DNA of 64,000 bases from positions 1,550,001 to 1,614,000 of the forward strand of contig NZ_CP133784.1 of NCBI RefSeq assembly GCF_034353875.1, read 5' to 3'. The notes below the pieces were generated by a model. The model was given only the letters and a program-made list of their open reading frames with translations, did no database searches and was not told where the DNA came from. This DNA is from Pseudomonas sp. MH9.2 (GTDB taxonomy: Bacteria; Pseudomonadota; Gammaproteobacteria; Pseudomonadales; Pseudomonadaceae). The translations under genes were made by a program, and so were the position numbers. Of this stretch, positions 40,142 through 49,446 are shown piece by piece (position 1 is the first letter of the stretch; every line of letters starts with the position of its first letter).

Positions 40142-40240
40142 GTCGGCATCTCGTCAAGGTTGCTGGGGCAGATGCCGGCAACCCTAACTGCATGCTGGAG
40201 GCGGAGCAAGCCTTCGCGAAAACAGTGGCATGCGATCTAC

Positions 40241-41056
40241 TTACTCGCGACCCGGCTTTGCCTTGGCGCGCATTTTTTCGGCCATGGAAATCATCTCGTC
40301 GTAGAGCATCTGCGGATTCTTCTGTTTCAGCTGCCAGGCCATGCGTCCTTGCTCGTGGGGCAGGATCATGAATTCGCCTTGGGCGACATGCTCAAAGATG
40401 TAGTCGGCAATATCGCTGGCGGTGATTGGCGAGCTTTCCAGCAGTTTGCCAACCTGGGCTTTCATCGCCGGGGTTGGACCACGGAAAGAATCGAGCAGGT
40501 TAGTCTGAAAAAACGACGGGCATACCACGTGAACACTGACTTCCTGTTGATGCAGTTCGACCAGCAGGCTTTCCGACAGCGCCACGACGCCGGCCTTGGC
40601 CACGTTGTAGTTGCTCATGGCCGGGCCCTGCATCAAGGCGGCCATTGACGCGATATTGATGATCTTGCCCTTGCTCGTTTCCAGCAACGGTAAAAACGCC
40701 TTGCAGCCCTTGACGACGCCCATGAGGTTGATCGCGATCTGCCAATCCCAATCCTCCAGCGACAGCTCGCTGAAAAAGCCACCGGAGGCAACGCCCGCGT
40801 TGTTGACGATAACGTCTATGCCGCCAAACTTCTCTTCGCACGCTTGGGCGAAGGCCGTCAGCTGGCTGTAATCCCGCACATCACAGCGTTGGATAAAACC
40901 GTCGCCGCCAACCTCGCGTACTGACTTAAGGGTTTCCTGCAAGCCAGGCTCATTGACGTCCGACAACGCCAACTGCCAGCCTTCACGGGCCCAGCGCAGC
41001 GCGATTTCGCGACCCAGGCCTGACCCGGCGCCGGTGATCATCATGCGATTTTGCAT
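40241..41056 (-). CDS. SDR family oxidoreductase (271 aa)
   Basis: Classical short-chain dehydrogenase: cofactor motif TGAGSGLGREIA (8-19), NNAG (about 86-89), catalytic Ser in IASMAAL (about 138-144), Tyr and Lys in YNVAK (about 151-155). Asp at the end of beta2 (LALSDVNE) suggests NAD rather than NADP. Substrate unknown. The chosen ATG 41056 (MQNRMMITGAGSG) fits the family; in-frame codons upstream add an unlikely basic extension. Confidence 0.88.
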   Translation of the reverse strand: MQNRMMITGAGSGLGREIALRWAREGWQLALSDVNEPGLQETLKSVREVGGDGFIQRCDVRDYSQLTAFAQACEEKFGGIDVIVNNAGVASGGFFSELSLEDWDWQIAINLMGVVKGCKAFLPLLETSKGKIINIASMAALMQGPAMSNYNVAKAGVVALSESLLVELHQQEVSVHVVCPSFFQTNLLDSFRGPTPAMKAQVGKLLESSPITASDIADYIFEHVAQGEFMILPHEQGRMAWQLKQKNPQMLYDEMISMAEKMRAKAKPGRE

Positions 41057-41162
41057 AGGGGAATGCCTTGTTGTTCCGGGGAAGATGAGTCGCAGTGTAG
41101 CGAAGGTCATCCCCGTAACACCTCACCATCCAATTGCTGAATACCAAGGGCAAACCCACGGC

Positions 41163-41540
41163 TTATAAGGCGTTGCGCTGACGCCAATGACGTCTTATCA
41201 AGCAGAAATAAACCACCCCATTGATCACCACAACCCCAGCGCCTAACCACAACTGGGTCTGCGGCGTAAGCCCCGCAGGGTAGATCAGCGGAATCAGGTA
41301 ATGCTCGATAAACCCACCGCTGAAACCTTGATCACCCGCCTTCACGCGCAACTCGTTTTCCAGCGGTGTAAGCGGGCAGTACAGATGACATATCTCGACA
41401 GCCGCGCCCCATGCAACCGCCGGAAGGTGCAGTGCCATAAGCCAGCGCCAACGTATCGCCAGTAATCCACCGAACAAGGCAAAGAGAATAAACAGCACAT
41501 GCATGAGGACAACGGCATCGGCGGCAATGTGATAAAGCAC
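41163..41540 (-). CDS. DUF2784 membrane protein (125 aa)
   Basis: DUF2784 with four hydrophobic segments. The signature AADAVVLMHVLFILFALFGG opens the protein, and ICHLYCPLTPLENELR (with paired Cys) and GGFIEHYLIPLIYP follow. GTG 41540 with a G-rich site upstream is chosen; a TTG at 41591 is possible but weaker. Function unknown. Confidence 0.83.
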   Translation of the reverse strand: MLYHIAADAVVLMHVLFILFALFGGLLAIRWRWLMALHLPAVAWGAAVEICHLYCPLTPLENELRVKAGDQGFSGGFIEHYLIPLIYPAGLTPQTQLWLGAGVVVINGVVYFCLIRRHWRQRNAL

Positions 41541-41686
41541 AGTTCTGCCCCCCCATGAAATATTACGACACAGACCACGGACTTTTTTCAAACAGCCGCA
41601 GTCGGATCATTTAAGCAGTACACACTTTACGCATTGGGCGTTAACTGCGTGAACTGCAGAAGCCACTCACCAAGAGGGAACTCGTC

Positions 41687-41845
41687 ATGGGCATCGGCAC
41701 AATTCTTATCATCATCCTGATCCTGCTGCTCGTTGGCGGCCTGCCGGTATTCCCGCACTCCAGAAACTGGGGTTATGGGCCATCGGGCATCATCGGGACT
41801 GTTTTGATCATTCTGTTAATCCTGGTCCTGCTCGGCAGGATCTAG
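41687..41845 (+). CDS. DUF3309 small membrane protein (52 aa)
   Basis: Starts MGIGTILIIILILLLVGGLP and has PHSRNWGYGPSGIIG in the middle, the mark of DUF3309. Two membrane helices. ATG 41687 has AAGAGGGAA upstream. Often induced by stress in pseudomonads and other proteobacteria; function unknown. A terminator follows. Confidence 0.88.
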   Translation: MGIGTILIIILILLLVGGLPVFPHSRNWGYGPSGIIGTVLIILLILVLLGRI

Positions 41846-41863
41846 TCCGCTGGCTGCAGAACG

Positions 41864-41887
41864 CCCCGCTTTATAGCGGGGTTTTTT
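41864..41887 (+). terminator. Terminator after DUF3309 gene
   Basis: CCCCGC-TTTATA-GCGGGG followed by T6. Confidence 0.88.
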
Positions 41888-41921
41888 ATGGTTCAGCAAA
41901 AATAACCGTTTTCACGTCCAT

Positions 41922-41950
41922 AAAAAAAGCAGCCCGAAGGCTGCTTTTTT
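41922..41950. terminator. Bidirectional terminator before actP end
   Basis: A7-GCAGCC-CGAA-GGCTGC-T6. It serves actP on the minus strand and backs up DUF3309 on the plus strand. Confidence 0.88.
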
Positions 41951-41967
41951 CATGACATCAACAGACG

Positions 41968-43626
41968 TTAGTGAGCGACGGCGCCGGTGGCACCCAAGCC
42001 AGTCTGCGAGCGGACAAATTGCGGGAAGAACAAGGCACGTTCTCCCTCTGCCGCTTTGGACTTGTCGGTGATGGAGAAGAACCAGATACCGATGAACGCG
42101 ATGGCGATGGAGAACAGCGCCGGGTATTCATACGGGAAGATGGCTTTCTCGTGGTGCATGATCGTTACCCAGATGGTTGGGCCAAGGATCATCAAACCTA
42201 CTGCGCTGACCAAGCCCATCCAGCCGCCAATCATGGCGCCCCGGGTGGTCAAGTTTTTCCAGTACATGGACAGCAACAGGACAGGGAAGTTACAGCTTGC
42301 CGCGATGGAGAACGCCAGGCCAACCATGAACGCGATGTTCTGGTTTTCGAACAGAATGCCCAGGAAGATAGCCAGAACACCCAGTGCGAGAGTGGTGATC
42401 TTCGATACCCGAATCTCATCTTTCTCGTTGGCTTTGCCGCCCTTGATTACACTGGCATACAGGTCGTGAGACACCGCTGTTGCGCCAGCCAGGGTCAAAC
42501 CTGCAACCACTGCCAGGATGGTAGCGAACGCTACCGCAGAGATGAAGCCCAGGAACAAGCTGCCACCGACTGCATCGGCCAGGTGAATCGCCGCCATGTT
42601 ATTACCGCCCAACAGCGCGCCAGCAGCGTCTTTGAAGGTCGGATTGGTGCTTACCAACAGGATCGCGCCGAAGCCGATGATGAAGGTCAGGATGTAGAAG
42701 TAGCCGATGAAGCCTGTTGCGTAGAGCACCGACTTGCGAGCTTCTTTAGCGTCGCTCACGGTGAAGAAGCGCATCAGGATGTGTGGCAGGCCAGCGGTAC
42801 CGAACATCAGTGCCAGACCCAGAGAGAACGCAGACACAGGGTCTTTCACCAAGCCACCCGGGCTCATGATCGCTTCACCTTTAGGGTGAACTTTGATCGC
42901 CTCGGAAAACAGGGTGTTGAAATCGAAGTTAACGTGCTTCATGACCATGATTGCCATGAAGGTTGCACCCGACAGTAGCAACACCGCTTTGATGATCTGA
43001 ACCCAGGTAGTCGCCAACATGCCGCCAAACAGGACGTACATGCACATCAGGACACCCACCAGAATCACCGCGATGTAGTAGTCCAGACCGAACAGAAGCT
43101 GAATCAGCTTGCCGGCACCGACCATTTGCGCGATCAGGTAGAACGCAACCACCACCAGAGAGCCGCAGGCAGACAGCGTGCGAATCTGGGTCTGACCTAA
43201 GCGATAGGATGCCACGTCAGCGAAGGTGTATTTACCCAGGTTACGCAGGCGCTCGGCGATCAGGAACAGAATGATCGGCCAACCCACCAGGAAGCCGATC
43301 GAGTAGATCAGGCCGTCGTAGCCGGTGGTGAACACCAGCGCGGAAATCCCCAGGAATGATGCTGCCGACATATAGTCGCCAGCAATCGCCAGACCGTTTT
43401 GCAGACCGGTAATTTTACCGCCCGCCGAGTAATAATCTGCCGCCGACTTGGTGCGTTTGGACGCCCAGTAGGTGATGCACAGGGTGAAGCCGACAAACAC
43501 CACAAACATGGCAATAGCAGCAACGTTCAGCGGTTGTTTTTGCACTGCACCGGTAAGCGCTTCAGACGCCCACAGAGTCGGTGCGAACACAGCAAGGCCA
43601 AGGGCCGTTAGTAGTCGCCGGATCAT
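41968..43626 (-). CDS. actP: Cation/acetate symporter ActP (552 aa)
   Basis: Sodium:solute symporter family member for acetate and other short carboxylates. It starts with a cleavable-looking signal ([23 protein letters not shown]) and has 13-14 membrane helices. The family block [39 protein letters not shown] is at about 55-95. It follows the DUF485 gene with ATGA overlap, the usual yjcH-actP pair. Expression is typically under carbon catabolite control in pseudomonads. Confidence 0.95.
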   Translation of the reverse strand: MIRRLLTALGLAVFAPTLWASEALTGAVQKQPLNVAAIAMFVVFVGFTLCITYWASKRTKSAADYYSAGGKITGLQNGLAIAGDYMSAASFLGISALVFTTGYDGLIYSIGFLVGWPIILFLIAERLRNLGKYTFADVASYRLGQTQIRTLSACGSLVVVAFYLIAQMVGAGKLIQLLFGLDYYIAVILVGVLMCMYVLFGGMLATTWVQIIKAVLLLSGATFMAIMVMKHVNFDFNTLFSEAIKVHPKGEAIMSPGGLVKDPVSAFSLGLALMFGTAGLPHILMRFFTVSDAKEARKSVLYATGFIGYFYILTFIIGFGAILLVSTNPTFKDAAGALLGGNNMAAIHLADAVGGSLFLGFISAVAFATILAVVAGLTLAGATAVSHDLYASVIKGGKANEKDEIRVSKITTLALGVLAIFLGILFENQNIAFMVGLAFSIAASCNFPVLLLSMYWKNLTTRGAMIGGWMGLVSAVGLMILGPTIWVTIMHHEKAIFPYEYPALFSIAIAFIGIWFFSITDKSKAAEGERALFFPQFVRSQTGLGATGAVAH

Positions 43627-43934
43627 TGTTGGGCCTCCTTCAGAATCGCTTTGTTCAGGTCATCAAATTCACCGTTCGCACGGTATACATAGATCCCGGT
43701 GAGGATAAACGCTGAAAGAATCAGCCCGACCCCTATCAGGATCCCCCACGTGATTGATGATTCAGGGCTGATTTTGCCCCCGAGAACCTGTGGCGCATAA
43801 GCGATTAAAAAGATAAAGCCCGCATACAACCCAAGCATGATCGCTGAAAGAATCCAAGCGAACCGCTCTCTTTTTGAGACCAGCTCCTTAAAAAGGGGGC
43901 TGTTTTGAATCGAGATGTAAATGCTGTCGTTCAT
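43623..43934 (-). CDS. yjcH: DUF485 inner membrane protein YjcH (103 aa)
   Basis: DUF485: [44 protein letters not shown] (about 9-52), a second helix at about 60-85 and a short cytoplasmic tail. It has two membrane helices and is always found ahead of actP-type symporters; it may be a small subunit. Confidence 0.93.
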   Translation of the reverse strand: MNDSIYISIQNSPLFKELVSKRERFAWILSAIMLGLYAGFIFLIAYAPQVLGGKISPESSITWGILIGVGLILSAFILTGIYVYRANGEFDDLNKAILKEAQQ

Positions 43935-44120
43935 TATTTTTGTCCTCGCAGCACAGATGAGTTTGAACGAATTACACTTTAGTCTGGTCCTGAGCGCACT
44001 CCAGACGACCTTAGTATTAGAACGACATTAGCTACGATGCGCGACGACGCACGCTTATTTGAATAAAGCAGGGGGATGATTAAGCGAGAGGGCGCGGATG
44101 GCGGGCAGTTATAGTCAGGC

Positions 44121-44154
44121 AAAAGGCCATCTTGCAGTAATGCAAGATGGCCTT
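44121..44154 (-). terminator. Terminator of the betaine-binding protein gene
   Basis: A perfect 14-bp inverted repeat, AAGGCCATCTTGCA with a 4-base loop. On the minus strand it ends in CCTTTT. Confidence 0.8.
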
Positions 44155-44186
44155 GAAAGGTGCGACGTAGACGCGTTTAAGCGCTT

Positions 44187-45041
44187 TTACTTAGTCCACT
44201 CGGCAACACGTTCCGGGTGCTTGGCAACCCAGTCTTTCGCGGCGACTTCAGGCTTGGTGCCGTCTTGGATCGCGAGCATGACTTCACCGATTTCATCCTT
44301 GGAGTTCCAGGAGAATTTTTTCAGGAAGGCCACCACTTCAGGTGCCTTTTTCTCTAAACCCTTGCTGCCGATGCTGTTCACTGTCTCGGCTGCGCCATAA
44401 ACGCCTTTTGGATCTTCAAGGAAGCGCAGTTTCCACTTGGCAAACATCCAGTGCGGAACCCAGCCAGTGACGGCAATGGACTCATGCTTTTCTTCAGCGC
44501 GGGTCAACTCGGCAATCATTGCAGCGCCGGAACTGGCCTGCAATTTGTAGCCCTCCAGGTTGTAGTCCTTGATCGCTTGATCGGTCTTCAGCATCACGCC
44601 TGAACCGGCGTCGATGCCCACGATTTTTTTCTTGAAGGAGTCATCGGTTTTCAGGTCGGCAACACTTTGCGCTTTGACGTATTCCGGGACGATCAGACCA
44701 ATTTTGGCATCTTTGAAGTTAGGACCGTAGTCGACAACCTTGTCCTTGTTCTTGGTCCAGTACTCGCCGTGCGTGACTGGCAGCCAGGCCGACAGCATCA
44801 GGTCGAGTTTACCGGTCGCAACGCCCTGCCACATGATCCCGGTCGCAACCGGCATCAGCTTGACGTCATAACCAAGCTTCTGCTTGATCACTTCAGCCGC
44901 CACATGGGTCGTGGCAACGCTGTCAGACCAACCATCGACATAGCCGATGCTAAGCGTTGATTTAGTTTCTGCAATCGCCAGCGTGGAGCTGATCGCAAGT
45001 ACCAGAGCGGCACCTGCGCCAAGGATTCGTCGAATCTTCAT
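44187..45041 (-). CDS. Glycine betaine-type ABC transporter binding protein (284 aa)
   Basis: Periplasmic OpuAC-family protein. Signal peptide MKIRRILGAGAALVLAISSTLAIAE (1-25). Mature part has GYVDGWSDSVATTHVAAEV, SAWLPVTHGEYW and GWVPHWMFAKWKL, whose Trp residues form the aromatic cage for quaternary amines. There is no permease or ATPase gene beside it, as for the orphan BetX/CaiX proteins of P. aeruginosa that share the Cbc transporter core. Substrate (betaine, choline or carnitine) is not resolved. Confidence 0.88.
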   Translation of the reverse strand: MKIRRILGAGAALVLAISSTLAIAETKSTLSIGYVDGWSDSVATTHVAAEVIKQKLGYDVKLMPVATGIMWQGVATGKLDLMLSAWLPVTHGEYWTKNKDKVVDYGPNFKDAKIGLIVPEYVKAQSVADLKTDDSFKKKIVGIDAGSGVMLKTDQAIKDYNLEGYKLQASSGAAMIAELTRAEEKHESIAVTGWVPHWMFAKWKLRFLEDPKGVYGAAETVNSIGSKGLEKKAPEVVAFLKKFSWNSKDEIGEVMLAIQDGTKPEVAAKDWVAKHPERVAEWTK

Positions 45042-45410
45042 CGTTACTTCCCCGAAAGTGCTAGGCCCGACGACATGTCGAGCATGTTTAACGTTGTTTT
45101 TAGGGACCGCAGTTCATGCCCGGCTTTGGAGCGCTGCCGCCCCTTCACGCTTCGCCTGTTCACCTGCACAGACACATTCACCGTGCTGGCACCTTGATAA
45201 TCAACCTGCAGGGGGATGCCTCCTGCTCTGTCAGCGACCTCAAGGCACCGAGAAACGACATCACCAATCCATCAACGACAAACCACCCTAAATAAGTGGT
45301 CTAGTCCGCCCGAACTTTGCATGTCCCTCTTCAGGTCAGCGCCAAAGAGCTTCTCCTGCCCTGGAAAAATACAGGTAACATGCCGGCCTCAGCCCCATTA
45401 CGGCCCCATC
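45042..45410. other. Divergent promoter region, betaine binding protein / GH17
   Basis: A 369-bp gap without a convincing gene. It must hold both promoters. CAGGGGGATGCCTCCTG at 45210-45226 can form a short hairpin. Confidence 0.5.
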
Positions 45411-46964
45411 ATGCCTGCGATTTCCCGCTTTCCCGTTGCACCTTATCTGTTCGCGTGTCTGCTTGGTCTGTTCGCCCTTTGCGGCTTCTGGTATGGACTG
45501 GGGAAGCCGGTGATTCTGCCGGACGCGGCCACGCCTACGCACAAATTGCAGTGCGCCTCGTACACCCCGTTCGACAAGGATCAATCCCCGTTCGACCAGC
45601 CCTTCAAACTTCGACCGGAACGGATGGATGCCGACCTGGCCCTGCTCGCCACCCGATTCCAATGCATTCGCACCTATTCCATGACCGGACTGGAAGCCAT
45701 TCCGGCGCTCGCGCGCAAACACGGGCTGAAGCTGATGCTAGGCGCCTGGGTTAATGCCAATCCCGTGGACACCGCCAAGGAAGTCGATGCACTGATCGCT
45801 TCGGCCAATACCAACGCTGACGTGGTCACTGCGGTGATCGTCGGCAACGAAGCGCTGTTGCGCAAGGAAGTGACCGGCTCGCAGTTGGCGAAGCTGATTC
45901 TTCAGGTCAAGGGCCAGGTCAAACAACCGGTGACCTACGCCGACGTGTGGGAGTTCTGGCTGCAGTACCCGGAAGTCGCGCCTGCAGTGGATTTTCTGAC
46001 CATCCATTTGTTGCCGTATTGGGAAGATGATCCCAAGGGCATCGACGACGCTCTGGAGCATGTCGCACAGATTCGTCAGATCTTCGGCAGTCGCTTTGCG
46101 CCCAAAGACATCGTGATCGGCGAGACCGGCTGGCCCAGCGAAGGTCGCCAGCGGGAAACCGCTGTGCCGAGCCGAGCCAACGAAGCACGATTCATTCGTG
46201 GTTTTGTCGCCATGGCCGAACAGAACGGCTGGCACTACAACCTGATAGAAGCCTTTGACCAGCCGTGGAAACGCGCCGCCGAAGGCGCGGTAGGCGGTTA
46301 CTGGGGATTGTTCGATGCAGACCGCCAGGAGAAAGGCGTGCTCGCAGGCCCGGTTTCCAACCTGCCTTACTGGCCTTTCTGGCTGGCCGTCAGTGGGCTG
46401 TTATTCGCGATGACTTTGGCAGTTGCTGGCCGCGTGTCCACCACACGCGCGGCGTTGGTCTTACCGCTGCTGGCCGCGCTGGGTGCTTGCTGCGTCGGCA
46501 CCTGGGGCGAGCTGGCACGGATTACTAATCGTTTTGCGGGCGAATGGGTCTGGGCCGTGCTGTTGGTTGGTTTGAATCTGCTGGTGCTGACCCATGCCGC
46601 GCTGGCGCTGTCGGCCAAAGACGGCTGGCGGGCTCGCGCATTCCTCTGGTTTGAGGCCCGCGCCGGTTGGTGGGTAACCGCCACGGGGTTCGCCGCAGCG
46701 GTGATGATGCTGGCCATGGTGTTTGACCCGCGCTACCGCAGCTTTCCCACGCCGACCCTGATACTGCCCGCCTTGTTCTATCTATTCCGGCCAGTGCGTG
46801 TTCCGCGCCGGGAAGTCGCGCTGCTGACGTTCATCGTCGGTGCCGGTGTCGCGCCGCAGTTGTTCCAGGAAGGGCTCGCCAGCCAGCAGGCATTGGGCTG
46901 GGCATTGGTCAGCCTGCTGCTGACCGCTGCGCTGTGGCGTTGTTTGCGGGTCCGTCACGCCTGA
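45411..46964 (+). CDS. GH17 beta-glucan transferase/glucanase with membrane tail (517 aa)
   Basis: Glycoside hydrolase family 17. After an N-terminal signal anchor (about 8-26) the catalytic domain spans about 45-320, with acid/base Glu in IVGNEALL (about 145-150) and nucleophile Glu in VIGETGWPSEG (about 230-240). The C-terminal ~190 residues hold six or so membrane helices. The layout resembles the Pseudomonas and Azotobacter beta-glucan transferases that build cyclic or branched periplasmic glucans, and the N-terminal part of NdvB. Periplasmic glucans relate to osmoadaptation. Confidence 0.85.
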   Translation: MPAISRFPVAPYLFACLLGLFALCGFWYGLGKPVILPDAATPTHKLQCASYTPFDKDQSPFDQPFKLRPERMDADLALLATRFQCIRTYSMTGLEAIPALARKHGLKLMLGAWVNANPVDTAKEVDALIASANTNADVVTAVIVGNEALLRKEVTGSQLAKLILQVKGQVKQPVTYADVWEFWLQYPEVAPAVDFLTIHLLPYWEDDPKGIDDALEHVAQIRQIFGSRFAPKDIVIGETGWPSEGRQRETAVPSRANEARFIRGFVAMAEQNGWHYNLIEAFDQPWKRAAEGAVGGYWGLFDADRQEKGVLAGPVSNLPYWPFWLAVSGLLFAMTLAVAGRVSTTRAALVLPLLAALGACCVGTWGELARITNRFAGEWVWAVLLVGLNLLVLTHAALALSAKDGWRARAFLWFEARAGWWVTATGFAAAVMMLAMVFDPRYRSFPTPTLILPALFYLFRPVRVPRREVALLTFIVGAGVAPQLFQEGLASQQALGWALVSLLLTAALWRCLRVRHA

Positions 46965-47109
46965 ACAGGCTGGGAATGTACCCATTGTGTTACCGGCCAC
47001 ACAAAGGCCGGTACCCATTCGGGTAACACGGAAACAAATGCTGATGATTTTTATCGACCGCACCGATACGACTTTATTTAAGTTACTGATTTTAAAGGAT
47101 TTCTATAAA

Positions 47110-47125
47110 CTGGCACGGCTCATGC
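47110..47125 (+). promoter_or_regulatory. Sigma54 promoter of the Crc-binding sRNA
   Basis: CTGGCACGGCTCATGC: GG and GC of the -24/-12 elements are 10 bp apart, as RpoN requires, and TGGCACG is the consensus -24. CbrB-dependent sigma54 promoters of this kind drive crcZ, crcY and crcX. Confidence 0.75.
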
Positions 47126-47136
47126 TATATCTCTTG

Positions 47137-47503
47137 CACAACAAAAATAAAAACAAAGCAGCAACCCAATAAAAACAATACGTATCGGCTCTGACATAAC
47201 AAGAACAACACGGACAGAGACGCAGCTAACAGATTTTTTTGGAGTGGAAGGGCTTTACCGGGGTTTCGATCCCGCAACCGGGCAGAGAACAATAAAACTA
47301 CCTCAGGTAGCTACCAACGGGTTGGGTCACATCAGTGATCAAAGCAAGTCAGCGCTCAAAAAAATACGTTTGCTCTTGATCCCCAATGGGATCGCACAAA
47401 ACAGCAGTAAAGGGACAGGTCGCCAAAAACAAGAACAGGCCACCCTACAATAATAAAAAAAGAGCACGCAATACGATTAGAGGGGAGCTTCGGCTCCCCT
47501 CAG
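47137..47503 (+). ncRNA. CrcX/CrcY/CrcZ-type sRNA (Hfq/Crc-sequestering)
   Basis: About 365 nt from ~12 bp after the sigma54 -12 element to the hairpin GAGGGGAGC-TTCG-GCTCCCCTC (47480-47501). It carries many AAnAAnAA catabolite-activity motifs: 47140, 47168, 47208, 47288, 47428 and 47449. These are the Hfq/Crc-binding repeats that let such RNAs titrate Hfq/Crc and relieve catabolite repression. Low GC, no coding potential and the length agree with the known family. Which paralogue it is cannot be told from the neighbours here. The exact 3' end is uncertain, since the hairpin has no good T tract. Confidence 0.78.
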
Positions 47504-47536
47504 TGCTGTCTGGGGTTTGAGATTCTGGATGTTGAA

Positions 47537-47908
47537 TCAACGCACAGCGCGCGGTGCTCTGACCAACCGCAACCCGGCAATCACTACGGCAAACACTGCA
47601 AGGCTCGCACTGTAGAGCACCAGCGCCGGAATCCCGAACAGCACCGCTAGCACTGCCAAACCCCATCCGGCCCGACCTGGCACACAAAAAGCGATGACCG
47701 ATGTCACCAACGCCGCCCAGGCGATCACCCCGAAATGAATCATCAACCCAAGGCTCGAACGCATCTGGCATTCCCAGTTCAATGCCTCGTTGGCGCAGAG
47801 ACCGACCCAGCGGGCATCCTCCATCAACGAATAACGTAAACCATAGCTGGCAGCGAGCCAGAGCGGCAGAACGATCAGCAGCACAATCAGTGGCAGACGG
47901 CGGGACAT
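47537..47908 (-). CDS. Hypothetical membrane protein (123 aa)
   Basis: Starts MSRRLPLIVLLIVLPLWLAA. Three hydrophobic segments (about 5-22, 52-75 and 80-105) and a conserved-looking loop ARWVGLCANEALNWECQMRSSLG with two Cys that may pair in the periplasm. ATG 47908 has GGAG 6 nt upstream. Not recognised beyond a Pseudomonas-type inner membrane protein. Its transcript runs toward the sRNA, and the hairpin at 47480-47501 may end both. Confidence 0.75.
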   Translation of the reverse strand: MSRRLPLIVLLIVLPLWLAASYGLRYSLMEDARWVGLCANEALNWECQMRSSLGLMIHFGVIAWAALVTSVIAFCVPGRAGWGLAVLAVLFGIPALVLYSASLAVFAVVIAGLRLVRAPRAVR

Positions 47909-48147
47909 GCAATACTCCAGAAACCAACGCGGCCGAAACCGGAAACGGCGCCCAGCATAATCGCCCGACACCCGTATGCAAGGGGCTCCAGCAATAATAA
48001 GACTGGCTTTACTGTCAGTTAACGGTACAGAACGTGTATCGTCTCAAACCTATACACGGCGTTCGCTTGCAAGTACGGCACTTTGGCACTACCCCAGTGG
48101 TCATAACCTGCGTACCTCACTCAGCACTTTCCCCAAGGGATTTAGTC

Positions 48148-49446
48148 ATGCTCCGTTTTCTGCGCTGCGCTGCCGTTTTCGGCGGCCTCATTTTGAGTGC
48201 GTCCGCTCTGGCGGTCGATGTCGACCCGACCAGTTATGGTTTCCCCCTGACCAACCCCTTCGAAGCGACCATTGCCACAACACCTGCGGACCTGCGTCCA
48301 GACCTACCGGCCGATGCCGATATCGATCAAGCCGATTACACCCTTAACTTGCGTCCTGAACGCGATTTCACGCTGCCTGACAATTTCTGGGCAGTGAAAA
48401 AACTGCGCTATCGTCTGGCCAAGCAAAATCATCCGGCTCCGTTGGTCTTTTTGATTGCGGGCACCGGCGCGCCGTACACCAGTACGCTCAACGAATTCCT
48501 GAAAAAACTGTACTACGGTGCTGGCTATAACGTCGTGCAGTTATCGTCGCCCTCCAGCTTCGACTTCATGAGTGCCGCCTCGCGCTTTGCAACACCCGGA
48601 GTTTCCAAGGACGACGCGGAAGACTTGTATCGGGTGATGCAGGCCGTGCGTGCCCAACAATCGAACGTGCAGATCACTGATTACTACCTGACCGGTTACA
48701 GCCTGGGCGCACTGGATGCAGCCTTCGTCGCCCACCTGGACGAAACCCGACGCAGCTTCAATTTCAAGCGGGTGCTGCTGCTGAATCCGCCGGTCAACCT
48801 CTACACCTCGATTACCAACCTCGACAAACTGGTACAGACTGAGGTCAAGGGCATTAATAACAGCACCACGTTCTACGAACTGGTACTGGCCAAGCTGACC
48901 CGTTACTTCAAACAGAAAGGTTACGTCGATCTTAACGACGCGGTGCTTTTTGACTTCCAGCAGTCCAAGCAGCACTTGACCAATGAACAGATGGCGATGC
49001 TGATTGGCAGCACCTTCCGTTTCTCGGTGGCCGATATCGCCTTCACCTCCGACCTGATCAACCGCCGCGGGTTGATCACCCCACCCAAATACCCGATCAG
49101 TGAAGGGACCAGCCTGACCCCGTTCTTCAAGCGTGCGCTGCAATGTGATTTCAATTGTTACATCACTGAACAGGTCATCCCGATGTGGCGTGCACGCACC
49201 GACGGCGGCAGTCTGCTGCAACTGGTGGATCAAGTGAGCCTCTACGCGCTCAAGGATTACCTGCACAACAGCTCGAAAATTGCCGTGATGCATAACGCCG
49301 ACGATGTAATTCTTGGCCCTGGCGACCTCGGTTTCCTGCGCAAAACGTTTGGTGACCGCTTGACTGTTTATCCCTACGGCGGCCATTGCGGCAACATTAA
49401 CTACCGCGTCAACAGCGACGCCATGCTGGAGTTCTTCCGTGGCTAA
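48148..49446 (+). CDS. Exported alpha/beta hydrolase (432 aa)
   Basis: Signal peptide MLRFLRCAAVFGGLILSASALAVD (cleavage after about residue 22). Alpha/beta hydrolase fold: LVFLIAGTGAPYTS near the oxyanion hole, nucleophile Ser in TGYSLGALDA, Asp in NADDVILG and His in YGGHCGN near the C-terminus. Homologues in Pseudomonas are sometimes mislabelled serine/threonine kinase. It overlaps the MlaA-like gene by 8 bases, which suggests a lipid-related role in the cell envelope. Substrate unknown. Confidence 0.8.
   Translation: MLRFLRCAAVFGGLILSASALAVDVDPTSYGFPLTNPFEATIATTPADLRPDLPADADIDQADYTLNLRPERDFTLPDNFWAVKKLRYRLAKQNHPAPLVFLIAGTGAPYTSTLNEFLKKLYYGAGYNVVQLSSPSSFDFMSAASRFATPGVSKDDAEDLYRVMQAVRAQQSNVQITDYYLTGYSLGALDAAFVAHLDETRRSFNFKRVLLLNPPVNLYTSITNLDKLVQTEVKGINNSTTFYELVLAKLTRYFKQKGYVDLNDAVLFDFQQSKQHLTNEQMAMLIGSTFRFSVADIAFTSDLINRRGLITPPKYPISEGTSLTPFFKRALQCDFNCYITEQVIPMWRARTDGGSLLQLVDQVSLYALKDYLHNSSKIAVMHNADDVILGPGDLGFLRKTFGDRLTVYPYGGHCGNINYRVNSDAMLEFFRG

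Noticed and set aside
41971..42978. 335-codon plus-strand frame opposite actP
   Set aside because: Gln/Asp/Arg-rich shadow of a membrane protein gene.
47244..47453. 69-aa frame in the sRNA region
   Set aside because: It reads through the CA motifs and has no RBS; the RNA explanation is much better.
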